Assembly: GCA_020024255.1 (NCBI GenBank)
Contig: JAHHTX010000023.1
Coordinates: 1-24,178, forward strand
Origin: Anaerotignum sp.
GTDB taxonomy: Bacteria > Bacillota > Clostridia > Lachnospirales > Anaerotignaceae
DNA length: 24,178 nucleotides
Direction: 5' to 3'
A program made the translations under genes and the position numbers. Position 1 is the stretch's first letter; the number at the start of each line of letters is the position of its first letter. Under the pieces are notes generated by a model. It was not told the DNA's origin. It worked only from the letters and a program-made list of their open reading frames with translations, and searched no databases. This document shows, piece after piece, positions 1-7,614 of the stretch.

Positions 1-37
1 GCATTCCTATCATTTAGTGATTCTTTTATCTGCAATC

Positions 38-66
38 TTGCACCAACAGTTTCTTTTTTGTATAAT
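38..66 (+). promoter_or_regulatory. Promoter of the aminopeptidase P gene
   Basis: TTGCAC (38-43) and TATAAT (61-66) are separated by exactly 17 bases, and a TG directly precedes the -10 box. This is a textbook vegetative (SigA-type) promoter. The predicted start lies near base 73, giving a leader of about 37 bases with AAGGAGG at 94-100 ahead of the start codon. Confidence 0.75.
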
Positions 67-109
67 AGATGCAGAACAATACAACATTTTATTAAGGAGG
101 TTTTAAATC

Positions 110-1897
110 ATGAATATTGCAGAACGGATTGCCCAACTTCGTGCTCTTATGGCAGAGAAAAATATTTTTGCTTATATTGTACCCACTGCGGATTTCCACC
201 AAAGCGAATATGTTGGAGAACATTTTAAAGCAAGAGAATATATTACAGGCTTTAGCGGTTCTTATGGAACAGCTGTTATATGCCAGGAAGATGCCTGCCT
301 TTGGACAGATGGACGTTATTTCTTCCAAGCAGAAAAAGAACTGGAAGGAACTGGTGTACGCCTGATGAAAATGTTTGTTGGTGATACCCCTTCCATTACA
401 GAATACCTTGTTGATGTGGTTCCGTCCGGAAGTACAGTTGCCTTTGATGGACGAGTTTTGTCTATGGGAGAAGGTCAGGAATATGAAAATATTCTTAGTG
501 CAAAAGGAATTACAATTAGTTATTCAGAAGATCTCATTGATGCTATCTGGCAGGACAGACCATCACTGTCGGAAAGTCCCGCCTTCTTTCTTGAGGAGAA
601 ATATTCCGGAGAAAGTATTATATCTAAATTGAATCGTGTACATAAAGTTATGGAAGAAAACGGAGCAACCATTCATGCAATCGCATCACTTGATGACATA
701 TGCTGGCTTCTCAATGTTCGTGGCGATGATGTGGATTTCTTCCCATTGCTCCTTTCTTATGCCATTGTAAAAATGGATAAAGTTGAACTTTATGTAGATG
801 AGAAAAAGATGAACAACCAGATTCTTGACGAATTTAAAAAGGCAAATGTCGTACTTCACCCTTACAATGATATTTACCAGGATATACAAAAACTTGATGC
901 TTCCGAAACAATACTAATCGATCCAATGAAGATGAACTATGCACTGTATAAAAATATCCCTTGTAAAATTGTTGAGGCAGCAAATCCAACAATCCTTATG
1001 AAAGCAATGAAAAATGATATTGAGCTTGATAATATCAAATCCGCTCACATTAAAGATGGTGTTGCCATCACCAAATTTATGTATTGGGTTAAGAATCGTT
1101 ACGATAAAGAAGTAATTACAGAATTAAGTTCCATAGAAAAGCTCACTTCTTTGCGTGCAGCACAAGAGGGATATATCCGTGATAGTTTTGAGCCACTTTG
1201 TGCCTATAAAGACCATGCCGCTATGATGCATTATTCCCCATCAAAGAAATCTGATGTACAGTTAAAAGGAGGCGCCTTTTTCTTAAATGATACAGGTGGT
1301 GGTTATTATGAAGGCTCTACAGATATTACGAGAACTTTCGTCCTTGGTTCTGTTGACCAACAAATGAAAAAATATTTTACTGCAGTTGTGCGTGGTATGA
1401 TGAATTTGGCACGTGCCAAGTTCTTGTATGGATGCTATGGATACAACCTTGATGTTCTTGCAAGACAGCCAATTTGGAGTTTAGACCTTGATTATCAGTG
1501 TGGTACAGGACATGGTGTGGGCTATCTTGCTAATGTACACGAACCACCGACAGGTTTCCGTTGGTATGTTGTACCAAGCAAGAATGAACACCACAAATTA
1601 GAGGAAGGTATGGTCATTACTGATGAACCCGGTATCTATGAAGATGGTCAGTTCGGCATCCGCATAGAAAACGAATTTATCGTAAGAAAAGGTGTTAAAA
1701 ATAAATACGGTCAATTCATGTACTTTGAAACCATTACCTTTGCACCCATTGATTTAGATGGCATTGATCCGGAAGAAATGAGTCGATCTGAGAGGGAATG
1801 GCTCAATAACTACCACAAAGAAGTTTATGAAAAGATAGGTCCTCATCTTACAGAAGAAGAAAGAACATGGCTGAAGGAATATACAAGACCCATCTAA
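110..1897 (+). CDS. Aminopeptidase P family protein (Xaa-Pro aminopeptidase, M24B)
   Basis: This 595-residue cytosolic metallopeptidase should remove an N-terminal residue that precedes proline. Its length fits the long, three-domain form of aminopeptidase P: two creatinase-like N-terminal domains (about 1-310), the pita-bread M24 catalytic domain (about 310-535) and a C-terminal M24_C segment. All five expected metal ligands are visible: D394 (NDTGGG), D405 (STDITRT), H468 (GTGHG), E506 (TDEPG) and E520 (RIENE). H374 in HYSP matches a conserved active-site histidine. The start is well fixed by AAGGAGG nine bases upstream. The gene stands alone, with its own promoter and a terminator shared with the convergent phosphatase gene. 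The natural substrate cannot be read from sequence; a role in peptide turnover is inferred from the family. Confidence 0.93.
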   Translation: MNIAERIAQLRALMAEKNIFAYIVPTADFHQSEYVGEHFKAREYITGFSGSYGTAVICQEDACLWTDGRYFFQAEKELEGTGVRLMKMFVGDTPSITEYLVDVVPSGSTVAFDGRVLSMGEGQEYENILSAKGITISYSEDLIDAIWQDRPSLSESPAFFLEEKYSGESIISKLNRVHKVMEENGATIHAIASLDDICWLLNVRGDDVDFFPLLLSYAIVKMDKVELYVDEKKMNNQILDEFKKANVVLHPYNDIYQDIQKLDASETILIDPMKMNYALYKNIPCKIVEAANPTILMKAMKNDIELDNIKSAHIKDGVAITKFMYWVKNRYDKEVITELSSIEKLTSLRAAQEGYIRDSFEPLCAYKDHAAMMHYSPSKKSDVQLKGGAFFLNDTGGGYYEGSTDITRTFVLGSVDQQMKKYFTAVVRGMMNLARAKFLYGCYGYNLDVLARQPIWSLDLDYQCGTGHGVGYLANVHEPPTGFRWYVVPSKNEHHKLEEGMVITDEPGIYEDGQFGIRIENEFIVRKGVKNKYGQFMYFETITFAPIDLDGIDPEEMSRSEREWLNNYHKEVYEKIGPHLTEEERTWLKEYTRPI

Positions 1898-1932
1898 GAC
1901 CATGTTAGTTGATAACGACGAGATAAATCTTA

Positions 1933-2136
1933 CATAACGCAATATCCAAAGAAAAAAAGTTCGATACAGGCGTTTGCCGAACCTGTATCGGACTTTTCTA
2001 GTGTGTCAAACTTTTTCTGTAAATGATACCACTTTTCTTCTATCATTTGTACTCTGTGCACAGGTTTCTTTTCTCTTGCCATCATAAAACCATCTGCAAA
2101 AAATGAATCTTGTATTTCACATTTACAGGGATAACT
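1933..2136 (-). pseudogene. Possible 5' remnant of an IS256-type transposase gene
   Basis: Directly after the TAG stop of the phosphatase gene, the same minus-strand frame stays open for 68 codons. Inside it, from two adjacent ATG codons at 2080-2085, it reads MAREKKPVHRVQMIEEK. From memory this resembles the N-terminus of IS256/Mutator transposases of Clostridia (MAREKKPVHKVQMTEGK-like); no search was possible. The likeness ends after about 20 residues, no ribosome binding site precedes the ATGs, and the frame runs into the terminator stem at 1955-1998. It is therefore at most a short fragment. The alternative is a chance open frame. Confidence 0.3.
1955..1998. terminator. Bidirectional terminator between convergent genes
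   Basis: A 16-bp stem (1955-1970 with 1982-1997, one G-U pair) surrounds an 11-base loop. The plus strand ends in TTTTCT. The minus strand ends in a run of seven T. It can therefore serve the plus-strand aminopeptidase gene and the minus-strand phosphatase gene. Confidence 0.85.
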
Positions 2137-2784
2137 CTACAGCATAGATACCAGTGCAGAAACACTATCTGCCGTTACATCTGCACCAGAACGAAGCAGA
2201 TGTTCCTTTGTACGAAATCCCCATGTCACACTGATACAATCCATATGTACCGCCTTTGCTGTGGCAATATCTACTTCTGTATCCCCGATATAAACACATT
2301 CTGCCAAAGGAATGCCTAAAACTTCTGCGGCTTTTTTCGGCATATCCGGTGCAGGCTTTGGACGAAGTCCATTCCCTTCTCCGAGGGCAATATCAAAAAG
2401 TCCTGCAAAATATTTTTCGCATAATCCTTTCACTGCTTGATCAAATTTATTGGAAACAACTGCTGTTTTATATCCTTGTTTTTGTAAGAAAAGCAGTAAT
2501 TCTTTTATGCCTTCATAAGGTTTCGTTTTGCATTCCATATGATTATGATAGTATGTTTTATATTCCGCCAGATATGCTGCAAACTCTGCTTCTGGCAATT
2601 CTCTTTTTAAAGACTGTCGCAAAAAAGCCTCACTGCCGTTTCCAAGAAAAGCCGCTGCCTCTTCCGGTGAAATAGATGGAAATGTATATTTTTCCAATAT
2701 CGCATTCATACTTTCCCTTAAATCACCCAAGGTATCCAGCAAAGTTCCGTCTAAGTCAAAAATAATGCCTTTATACTGTTTCAT
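2137..2784 (-). CDS. HAD-superfamily phosphatase, phosphoglycolate phosphatase-like
   Basis: The 215-residue cytosolic protein has all four HAD motifs: DLDGT with nucleophile D10 and D12, S111 (motif II), K143 in RPKPAPD (motif III), and GDTEVD with D168 and D172 (motif IV). The helical cap at about 15-85 places it in subfamily I, the Gph/PgmB group. Phosphoglycolate phosphatase is the usual default name, but pyrophosphatase or beta-phosphoglucomutase activity cannot be excluded. AAAAGGAG lies 10 bases before the ATG. It is a single-gene unit with promoter 2806-2834 and the shared terminator at 1955-1998. The stop codon is TAG and the frame continues open beyond it into an apparent transposase remnant. 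Confidence 0.88.
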   Translation of the reverse strand: MKQYKGIIFDLDGTLLDTLGDLRESMNAILEKYTFPSISPEEAAAFLGNGSEAFLRQSLKRELPEAEFAAYLAEYKTYYHNHMECKTKPYEGIKELLLFLQKQGYKTAVVSNKFDQAVKGLCEKYFAGLFDIALGEGNGLRPKPAPDMPKKAAEVLGIPLAECVYIGDTEVDIATAKAVHMDCISVTWGFRTKEHLLRSGADVTADSVSALVSML

Positions 2785-2805
2785 TTACTCACACTCCTTT
2801 TGCCA

Positions 2806-2834
2806 ATTATACCTCTTTTGCCATATTTCTACAA
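2806..2834 (-). promoter_or_regulatory. Promoter of the HAD phosphatase gene
   Basis: On the minus strand, TTGTAG (2834-2829) and TATAAT (2811-2806) are 17 bases apart. The transcript would start near 2799, only about 15 bases before the start codon, just enough to include the ribosome binding site. The promoter is back to back with the one at 2864-2892. Confidence 0.6.
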
Positions 2835-2863
2835 ATGTATACTGTACTTTTCTCAAATTACAC

Positions 2864-2892
2864 TTGAATTTTAGTAAAAAAACAATTATAAT
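2864..2892 (+). promoter_or_regulatory. Promoter facing the decayed locus
   Basis: TTGAAT (2864-2869) and a perfect TATAAT (2887-2892) are separated by 17 bases. Predicted transcription starts near 2899, giving a leader of about 68 bases before the AAAGGAGGAG ribosome binding site and the ATG at 2967. Confidence 0.7.
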
Positions 2893-2966
2893 GTACTTAA
2901 ATAAATACATATATATTCACATAAAATAACACACAATGTATTATTGTGGAAAAGGAGGAGATTATC

Positions 2967-3504
2967 ATGGTTAATATTGCTTCTTCTGTTGGTTGTGGAA
3001 TATACAGAGAATAATAAGAAATGACATCCCTTTAGGCTTTGCAGGTTCCGAGTGATTAGGTGAATATTATTTGCCCCAATAAAAAGCAGGTGACATTATC
3101 CCTACTGCAATTCTTGGCTTTATAGAAAAAAGAGATTCTAAAAAGCCATAACTTCGTTTTGGCAGCTAATCGGTTTAGCTGATTCATCACCAGCGGACAT
3201 TTCCTCGAATACCTGAGATTGACACTCGGATTAATAAAAATCGTACAATTCTTTTTACTGCCAATAAACCAATTGCCGCATATGTCAGAGTCTTAGATGC
3301 TCCCCACAGCCAACATATCAAAAAAAGGCTTGTCCCATCGTTGTATTGGCAGACGACAATATGTCGCAACGAAATCAAGCACCAGTTAAAGACGGCGATT
3401 CGGTTATTTCTCCTGCATAGCTTGGTAACTTTGCTTATGGTTACTGTATTTACAAAATGCAAAGGGCAAAAATAAAATCTATAGCAGATTTGATTGTTGC
3501 ATAG
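2967..3504 (+). pseudogene. Decayed protein gene of unknown family, with intact promoter, RBS and terminator
   Basis: The ATG at 2967 is preceded by AAAGGAGGAG, but its frame stops after 15 codons (MVNIASSVGCGIYRE). Beyond it, a second frame carries protein-like stretches broken by several stops between 3023 and 3327, for example NDIPLGFAGSE, KAGDIIPTAILGFIEKRD and KPIAAYVRVLDAPHSQHIKK. At a run of seven A (3321-3327) the sense moves to the third frame (PIVVLADDNMSQRNQAPVKD) and reaches a final TAG at 3502-3504. One ancestral gene of about 180 codons with several stops and two frameshifts explains this best. I do not recognise the family. Alternatives are a real 15-residue peptide gene, or a non-coding RNA of about 670 bases ending at the terminator 3539-3570. 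Confidence 0.5.
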
Positions 3505-3538
3505 ATATAAATTGAAAAATTCAAAAAAACTAGTATAT

Positions 3539-3570
3539 AAAACTCCCTTTCAATATGAAAGGGAGTTTTT
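3539..3570. terminator. Bidirectional terminator between the decayed locus and the XRE gene
   Basis: A perfect 14-bp stem (3539-3552 with 3556-3569) closes on a three-base loop. The plus strand ends in TTTTT and the minus strand in TTTT. It serves the plus-strand transcript from 2899 and the minus-strand XRE gene, whose stop codon is about 90 bases away. Confidence 0.85.
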
Positions 3571-3660
3571 GGTATACAGAAATCATATGGTACAAAACAA
3601 TGTATATTTCCTTCTGCAATTTGAATGATAAACTTCCTGTCTGTATTCATTACAGTATAC

Positions 3661-4704
3661 TTAATTGTTCATTTGCACCATCAGTTCTCTAAACTCTGTG
3701 CAACCACGCATAAACGCAAATTCGTCATTACTCTCTAGTTCCGCACAAAAAGAATTTGCCACTTTGCTTGAAAAAGATGTTGCATCTGTTCCTTTTACCT
3801 TTTGGTACAATTTACAATCCTGTGGATTCCATTCTTTCCTCATGGCGGGCAGCATTTTTGAGAGAATTGATAAACTTTTATCTTTGTCTTTCCTTTCGAT
3901 TGCAAGTTGCAAATGTGCATTATAGCGCATCCATTCTGGGAAAGAAAACCGGCTAATAATCGCTTCATACATATCCGCAAAAAAATCTGCATCTGTATCA
4001 CGGTTTTCATACAAAGCCATTGTAAGCATATTCATTAAAGCCGTTTGTATATCTGTAACACCTTTCATGATTCTGTGTTCCCATATTATTTCTGCGTCTG
4101 TGTACTTTTTCTGCTGCTGGTAAAGGATAGCAAGCTGTTCTTCTCTATCTATTGTGGAGAATGGCAGTGTACGGATTAGTTCTTCCGCTTTTGCATACTC
4201 TCCCCTGTTTCTTGCATAGGAAATCAACATACTAATTGCGATATCTCTAATTTCAGGAATTTCATTTACAGACAACCGCTGATAAAATGTTTCAAAAATT
4301 TCTCGATATTGTTCCTGTTCTGGTACGCTATAAAGAAATAGTGCGCCATCTAAATAAAGAATAGCAGAATACGCCAGTTTATCACAAGTGGGATATTCAT
4401 GTATTTTGTCTATTGCCATCTGAAAAGCCGTTTTATAATTCTGTTCTTGAACGACTTTATCAATTTCATTCACAAAATTTTCAATCTCAATATCTGTCAA
4501 GTCTTCATGAAACGACATAAGCGTATTCATATCAATTCTTAATAGACGGGCAAGAGCCGGTAAAAGGGTGATATCTGGATATGTGCTGCCTTTCTCCCAC
4601 TTGTTTACAGCCGGGGTGGATACGCCCAAAAGTTCTGCAATCTGTTCTTGCGTCAAAGATAATTCTTTCCTCTTTTCTCGGATAATCTGATTGATTTTCA
4701 TCAT
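3661..4704 (-). CDS. XRE-family transcriptional regulator with long helical C-terminal domain
   Basis: A classic HTH_3 DNA-binding domain occupies about residues 3-60 of 347; the start of the recognition region reads LTQEQIAELLGVSTPAVNKW. The remaining ~280 residues are helical and TPR-like, with no catalytic motif seen. This build resembles regulators that sense peptides or proteins through a helical-repeat domain, but no ligand can be named. A longer frame reaches 4773. I chose the ATG at 4702-4704 because AGGAGAGG lies just upstream, the HTH begins there, and the extra codons would overlap the promoter. A second ATG follows immediately (4699-4701). It lies downstream of the MATE and small membrane protein genes on the same strand, but has its own promoter. 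It may regulate the neighbouring cassette. Confidence 0.85.
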   Translation of the reverse strand: MMKINQIIREKRKELSLTQEQIAELLGVSTPAVNKWEKGSTYPDITLLPALARLLRIDMNTLMSFHEDLTDIEIENFVNEIDKVVQEQNYKTAFQMAIDKIHEYPTCDKLAYSAILYLDGALFLYSVPEQEQYREIFETFYQRLSVNEIPEIRDIAISMLISYARNRGEYAKAEELIRTLPFSTIDREEQLAILYQQQKKYTDAEIIWEHRIMKGVTDIQTALMNMLTMALYENRDTDADFFADMYEAIISRFSFPEWMRYNAHLQLAIERKDKDKSLSILSKMLPAMRKEWNPQDCKLYQKVKGTDATSFSSKVANSFCAELESNDEFAFMRGCTEFRELMVQMNN

Positions 4705-4744
4705 AACCTCTCCTTTATGCCTATACCTTTGTATCTTTGCTTTT

Positions 4745-4773
4745 ATGATAACAGAATGGGTTTTAAGGGACAA
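4745..4773 (-). promoter_or_regulatory. Promoter of the XRE regulator gene
   Basis: On the minus strand, TTGTCC (4773-4768) and TATCAT (4750-4745) are 17 bases apart, and a TG one base before the -10 box gives an extended -10. The transcript would start near 4738. A TTAAC-N5-GTTAA inverted repeat lies further upstream at 4806-4820; whether it is an operator is unknown. Confidence 0.55.
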
Positions 4774-4848
4774 TAGAGCCGTTATTAAATTATAGATGTA
4801 AAATCTTAACCATAAGTTAAATATGTACTGGTAGCAACTTTTGGTTTT

Positions 4849-5247
4849 TCACATTTTTCCTTGCCTCTCCAATATTGTTTCACATATTTCCTGATACCGA
4901 TTCAAGAGATATTCTTTTGTTGTATTCCATCTGTAGGTAGTGATACTCAAACCGCCTATAAAAAGAAAAATAGCTGCTATCAGGCTATATGGGTAAGAAG
5001 CCGCTTCAAAGATACAATAGATGATTGCAGTGGAAATGACCGCTGCTGCGAAATAAATCCCTATTGCATATCTCTGCACTGCCTGTGCAGGCATTTGCAA
5101 AAAGAAATCGTCCCATCTTTCACTGTTAAATCCTAATTTTTTCCCTTTTATCCAAAACAATAGAAGAAAGATACCTAACGCAAATCCTTTACATAATAAT
5201 GCTTTCAGCGCAATCACAACAACAATGAGAATCATTCGTTTTACCAT
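4849..5247 (-). CDS. Small membrane protein of unknown function, co-transcribed with MATE exporter
   Basis: I do not recognise this 132-residue protein. Three hydrophobic segments are visible at about 4-33, 58-80 and 84-102, followed by a charged, probably amphipathic C-terminal tail of about 30 residues. A loop with many aromatic and charged residues (about 34-56) lies between the first and second segments. GGGAGG precedes the start by seven bases. The MATE gene ends only 16 bases upstream, so the two should be one transcript. The context suggests an accessory or sensing role in export, but this is inference only. Confidence 0.75.
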   Translation of the reverse strand: MVKRMILIVVVIALKALLCKGFALGIFLLLFWIKGKKLGFNSERWDDFFLQMPAQAVQRYAIGIYFAAAVISTAIIYCIFEAASYPYSLIAAIFLFIGGLSITTYRWNTTKEYLLNRYQEICETILERQGKM

Positions 5248-5263
5248 AAGTTAACCTCCCACT

Positions 5264-6595
5264 TTAATAATCGTAACGTTTTTTATTTCTTATAAATACT
5301 ATGCAGGAAAGACAGATTGCCATTAGTTCGGCAACAGGTGTTGCTAACCATACACCTGTCACTCCAAACATAGCCGGAAGTATCAGCATAGCAATAACCA
5401 TAAATACAAAGGAACGTGAAAAAGCAAGTACTGCGGAAATCAGCCCATTGGATAATGCTGTAAACATTCCGCTTGAAAATATATTAAAACCAATAAAAAT
5501 AAGTGCAAAAGAACATATGTAATTTCCTGTAACGGCTAAGTCAAAAACAGGATTATCCGGACGGGCAAATACTGATACAAGCGGTTTTGTAATCATAAGG
5601 GAAAAACCCAAAGTAACAACAGCCATAATACTCACAATCTTCAGACTCATTTGTATCAGCTTTTTTAGTTTTTCATGGTTTTGTTCGCCAAAGTAAAAGC
5701 TAATCATAGGTGCAACCCCATAAGAGTACCCTGTGTAGAGAGATGTTGCAAACATCAGTACATACATGATAATGGTGATTGCCGCAATACCGTTTTCACC
5801 CACATATTTTAACATTGTCCAGTTAAACATCATGGTCACCATACCTGTCACCAATGCGGTTGCCATTTCTGAGCTGCCATTGGTAGCGGCAGAGAGTAAA
5901 ATTTTCCCACGGCATACGGGTTTTACAAAATGAAGAAGACCATTTTTATTGGAAAATATAATAATACCCACAACTGCTGTTACAGAATATCCTAAACCGG
6001 TTGCCATGGCAGCTCCTGCAATACCCATATCCAGCACAGCAATAAATACATAATCAAGTACTATATTCAAAATGCCGCCTGCAATGGAACATACCATAGA
6101 AAGCGCAGACTTTCCTGCAGCAATCATATAGAGGGTAAAGTTGTTCATTAAAAGAATTGGTATGGTAAAAATCAAATAGCAGCTCAAATAAAGTTGGCAA
6201 TAGGAAAATACTTTAGTTGACAGATTCATGTTTTCAAAAATCATATTCATCAAAAGATATCCCGCACAAGACATAATCAGTCCCACAATAATGTTGACAA
6301 TAATTAAAAATGTGAAATCCTCATTTGCTTCTTGTGTTTTCTGTTCTCCCATTTTTTTCATAATGACTGCACTTCCACCTGTGGCAAGCATAGTAGAAAT
6401 TGCTGTGACCAGTGCGATAATAGGTGCTGTCAGATTGATAGCGGATAAAGCGTCTGTTCCGATGAAATTGGAAACAAACAAACCATCTACCATTGTATAA
6501 AATGACATAAAGACTGTCATCACAATGGTTGGAACAGCAAATTTCAAAATATTTTTTAATGTAACAGGCTGGTTGTATACATTTTCCCTTTGCAT
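5264..6595 (-). CDS. MATE-family multidrug/toxin efflux transporter
   Basis: The 443-residue polytopic membrane protein has about 12 hydrophobic segments in two similar halves, and the N-terminal pattern of MATE exporters (FAVPTIVMTVFMSFYTMVD...FIGTDALSAINL). Family members export cationic drugs or metabolites in exchange for sodium or protons; MepA/NorM-type Clostridial members are the closest in style. AAGGAGG lies nine bases before the ATG. The gene heads an operon with the unknown membrane protein and is divergent from a MerR/BmrR-type regulator. Its promoter has the long spacer typical of MerR-activated genes, so expression is probably induced by a compound bound by that regulator. The substrate is unknown. 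Confidence 0.92.
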   Translation of the reverse strand: MQRENVYNQPVTLKNILKFAVPTIVMTVFMSFYTMVDGLFVSNFIGTDALSAINLTAPIIALVTAISTMLATGGSAVIMKKMGEQKTQEANEDFTFLIIVNIIVGLIMSCAGYLLMNMIFENMNLSTKVFSYCQLYLSCYLIFTIPILLMNNFTLYMIAAGKSALSMVCSIAGGILNIVLDYVFIAVLDMGIAGAAMATGLGYSVTAVVGIIIFSNKNGLLHFVKPVCRGKILLSAATNGSSEMATALVTGMVTMMFNWTMLKYVGENGIAAITIIMYVLMFATSLYTGYSYGVAPMISFYFGEQNHEKLKKLIQMSLKIVSIMAVVTLGFSLMITKPLVSVFARPDNPVFDLAVTGNYICSFALIFIGFNIFSSGMFTALSNGLISAVLAFSRSFVFMVIAMLILPAMFGVTGVWLATPVAELMAICLSCIVFIRNKKRYDY

Positions 6596-6608
6596 CGTGA
6601 AATCCTCC

Positions 6609-6637
6609 TTGTTTTTCTCTTATATATTGCATATAAT
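6609..6637 (+). promoter_or_regulatory. Promoter of the MerR-family regulator gene
   Basis: TTGTTT (6609-6614) and a perfect TATAAT (6632-6637) are 17 bases apart on the plus strand. Its -10 box overlaps the -10 box of the opposing MATE promoter almost completely. The predicted start, near 6644, falls at the edge of the dyad, so bound regulator should repress its own gene. Confidence 0.6.
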
Positions 6638-6663
6638 AAACCATACAGTAACTGTACAGTCAA
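6633..6663 (-). promoter_or_regulatory. MerR-type promoter of the MATE operon (19-bp spacer)
   Basis: On the minus strand, TTGACT (6663-6658) and TATTAT (6638-6633) are separated by 19 bases (6657-6639). SigA promoters want 17. The overlong spacer with a dyad inside it is the hallmark of MerR-family promoters, where the bound activator untwists DNA so that the -35 and -10 boxes line up. Predicted transcript start is near 6626. Confidence 0.75.
6644..6656. promoter_or_regulatory. Operator dyad for the MerR-family regulator
   Basis: TACAGTAACTGTA is a perfect 13-base palindrome centred on base 6650, inside the 19-bp spacer of the MATE promoter. A second small palindrome, CTGTACAG, overlaps its right edge (6652-6659). 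The position fits MerR-family binding sites; binding itself is inferred. Confidence 0.65.
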
Positions 6664-6675
6664 GGGGGTCAAAAA

Positions 6676-7497
6676 ATGTTGAAAGAAAAAAATACACTGT
6701 TCACAATCGGGCAATTTGCCGCCCTGCATGAAATCAATAAAAAGACGTTAATGTGGTATGATGAAATCAATCTGCTGAAACCTGCTTGCATTAAAGAGAA
6801 CGGCTACCGATACTACAGCTATCAGCAAAGTGCTACTCTGGAAACTATCTTAATGCTGCGTGAACTGAATGTATCTTTGGAGGAAATTAGGCAATTTGTG
6901 AACCATCGTACAATTGAAAGTTTTGATAATCTTTTGAAAGAAAAAATTGCAGAATTAAGCCAGACCATTTCACATTTGAAGTCTGTGCAAAAGATATTAT
7001 CCAAACATCAACAGGATATGGAAATACTGCGTTCTTTGGATATATCAAAAATTAGTCTTGTGCAAAAGCAAAAGCGCTATCTTGTTACGGTTCCTGTAAC
7101 ACCAGATATATCTTTTGATATGGAGATTGCGCAAGTTATTGCAAAGACAAAAAAGTATCAGCTGCGCCGTTTGCATGATGCTTCCTATGGAGCAATGATT
7201 TCCATGGAAAATCTATATGCAGGGAATTTTGATAAATATACTGCCCTATACATTGAAATGCCCTACCCAGTTGCAAAGAAAGGGCTTCACTTACAGTCTG
7301 GTGGAACTTATCTTCGTGCCTTTTATAAAGGTAGTTGGGATAAAATTTCTGACAAATATAAAGAAATCCTTGCTTATGCAAATAATAAAGGGCTTTCCTT
7401 ATGTGGATTTGCTTATGAAACAGGTATAAATGAACTTGTTATTGATCACATAGATGAATATATTACACAAATTGAAATACCAGTTATTTCGAAATAG
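6676..7497 (+). CDS. MerR-family regulator with GyrI-like effector domain (BmrR type)
   Basis: This 273-residue cytosolic regulator has an N-terminal winged-helix MerR domain (about 8-78; FTIGQFAALHEINKKTLMWYD and GYRYYSYQQ), a dimerisation coiled coil (about 82-125) and a C-terminal GyrI/BmrR-like ligand-binding domain (about 130-270). Such proteins bind bulky, often cationic compounds and switch on an efflux gene. AAGGGGG lies eight bases before the ATG. The gene is divergent from the MATE exporter, and the shared promoter region has a 19-bp spacer with a dyad, strongly suggesting that it activates the exporter. No acidic drug-pocket residue could be assigned with certainty. The inducer is unknown. 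Confidence 0.9.
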   Translation: MLKEKNTLFTIGQFAALHEINKKTLMWYDEINLLKPACIKENGYRYYSYQQSATLETILMLRELNVSLEEIRQFVNHRTIESFDNLLKEKIAELSQTISHLKSVQKILSKHQQDMEILRSLDISKISLVQKQKRYLVTVPVTPDISFDMEIAQVIAKTKKYQLRRLHDASYGAMISMENLYAGNFDKYTALYIEMPYPVAKKGLHLQSGGTYLRAFYKGSWDKISDKYKEILAYANNKGLSLCGFAYETGINELVIDHIDEYITQIEIPVISK

Positions 7498-7614
7498 CAG
7501 TCTTATCTATCCAATACTTTCTCGCAATAAAAGTTGCATAAGTGTTGCACCATATGTTATTTCTTTTGCTTTTCTGTCTTTTCCCCTGCATTTTATGAAT
7601 TATTACACAAAGCA

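Noticed and set aside
2137..2139. UAG readthrough or recoding of the phosphatase gene into the open frame beyond
   Set aside because: The phosphatase is complete at 215 residues and the extension looks like unrelated transposase debris running into a terminator.
3187..3462. Minus-strand frame of 91 codons inside the decayed locus
   Set aside because: No ribosome binding site, and the opposite strand reads more protein-like in two frames; taken as a shadow of the pseudogene.
3450..3650. Minus-strand frame of 66 codons after the XRE gene
   Set aside because: No ribosome binding site, and it runs through the terminator hairpin at 3539-3570.
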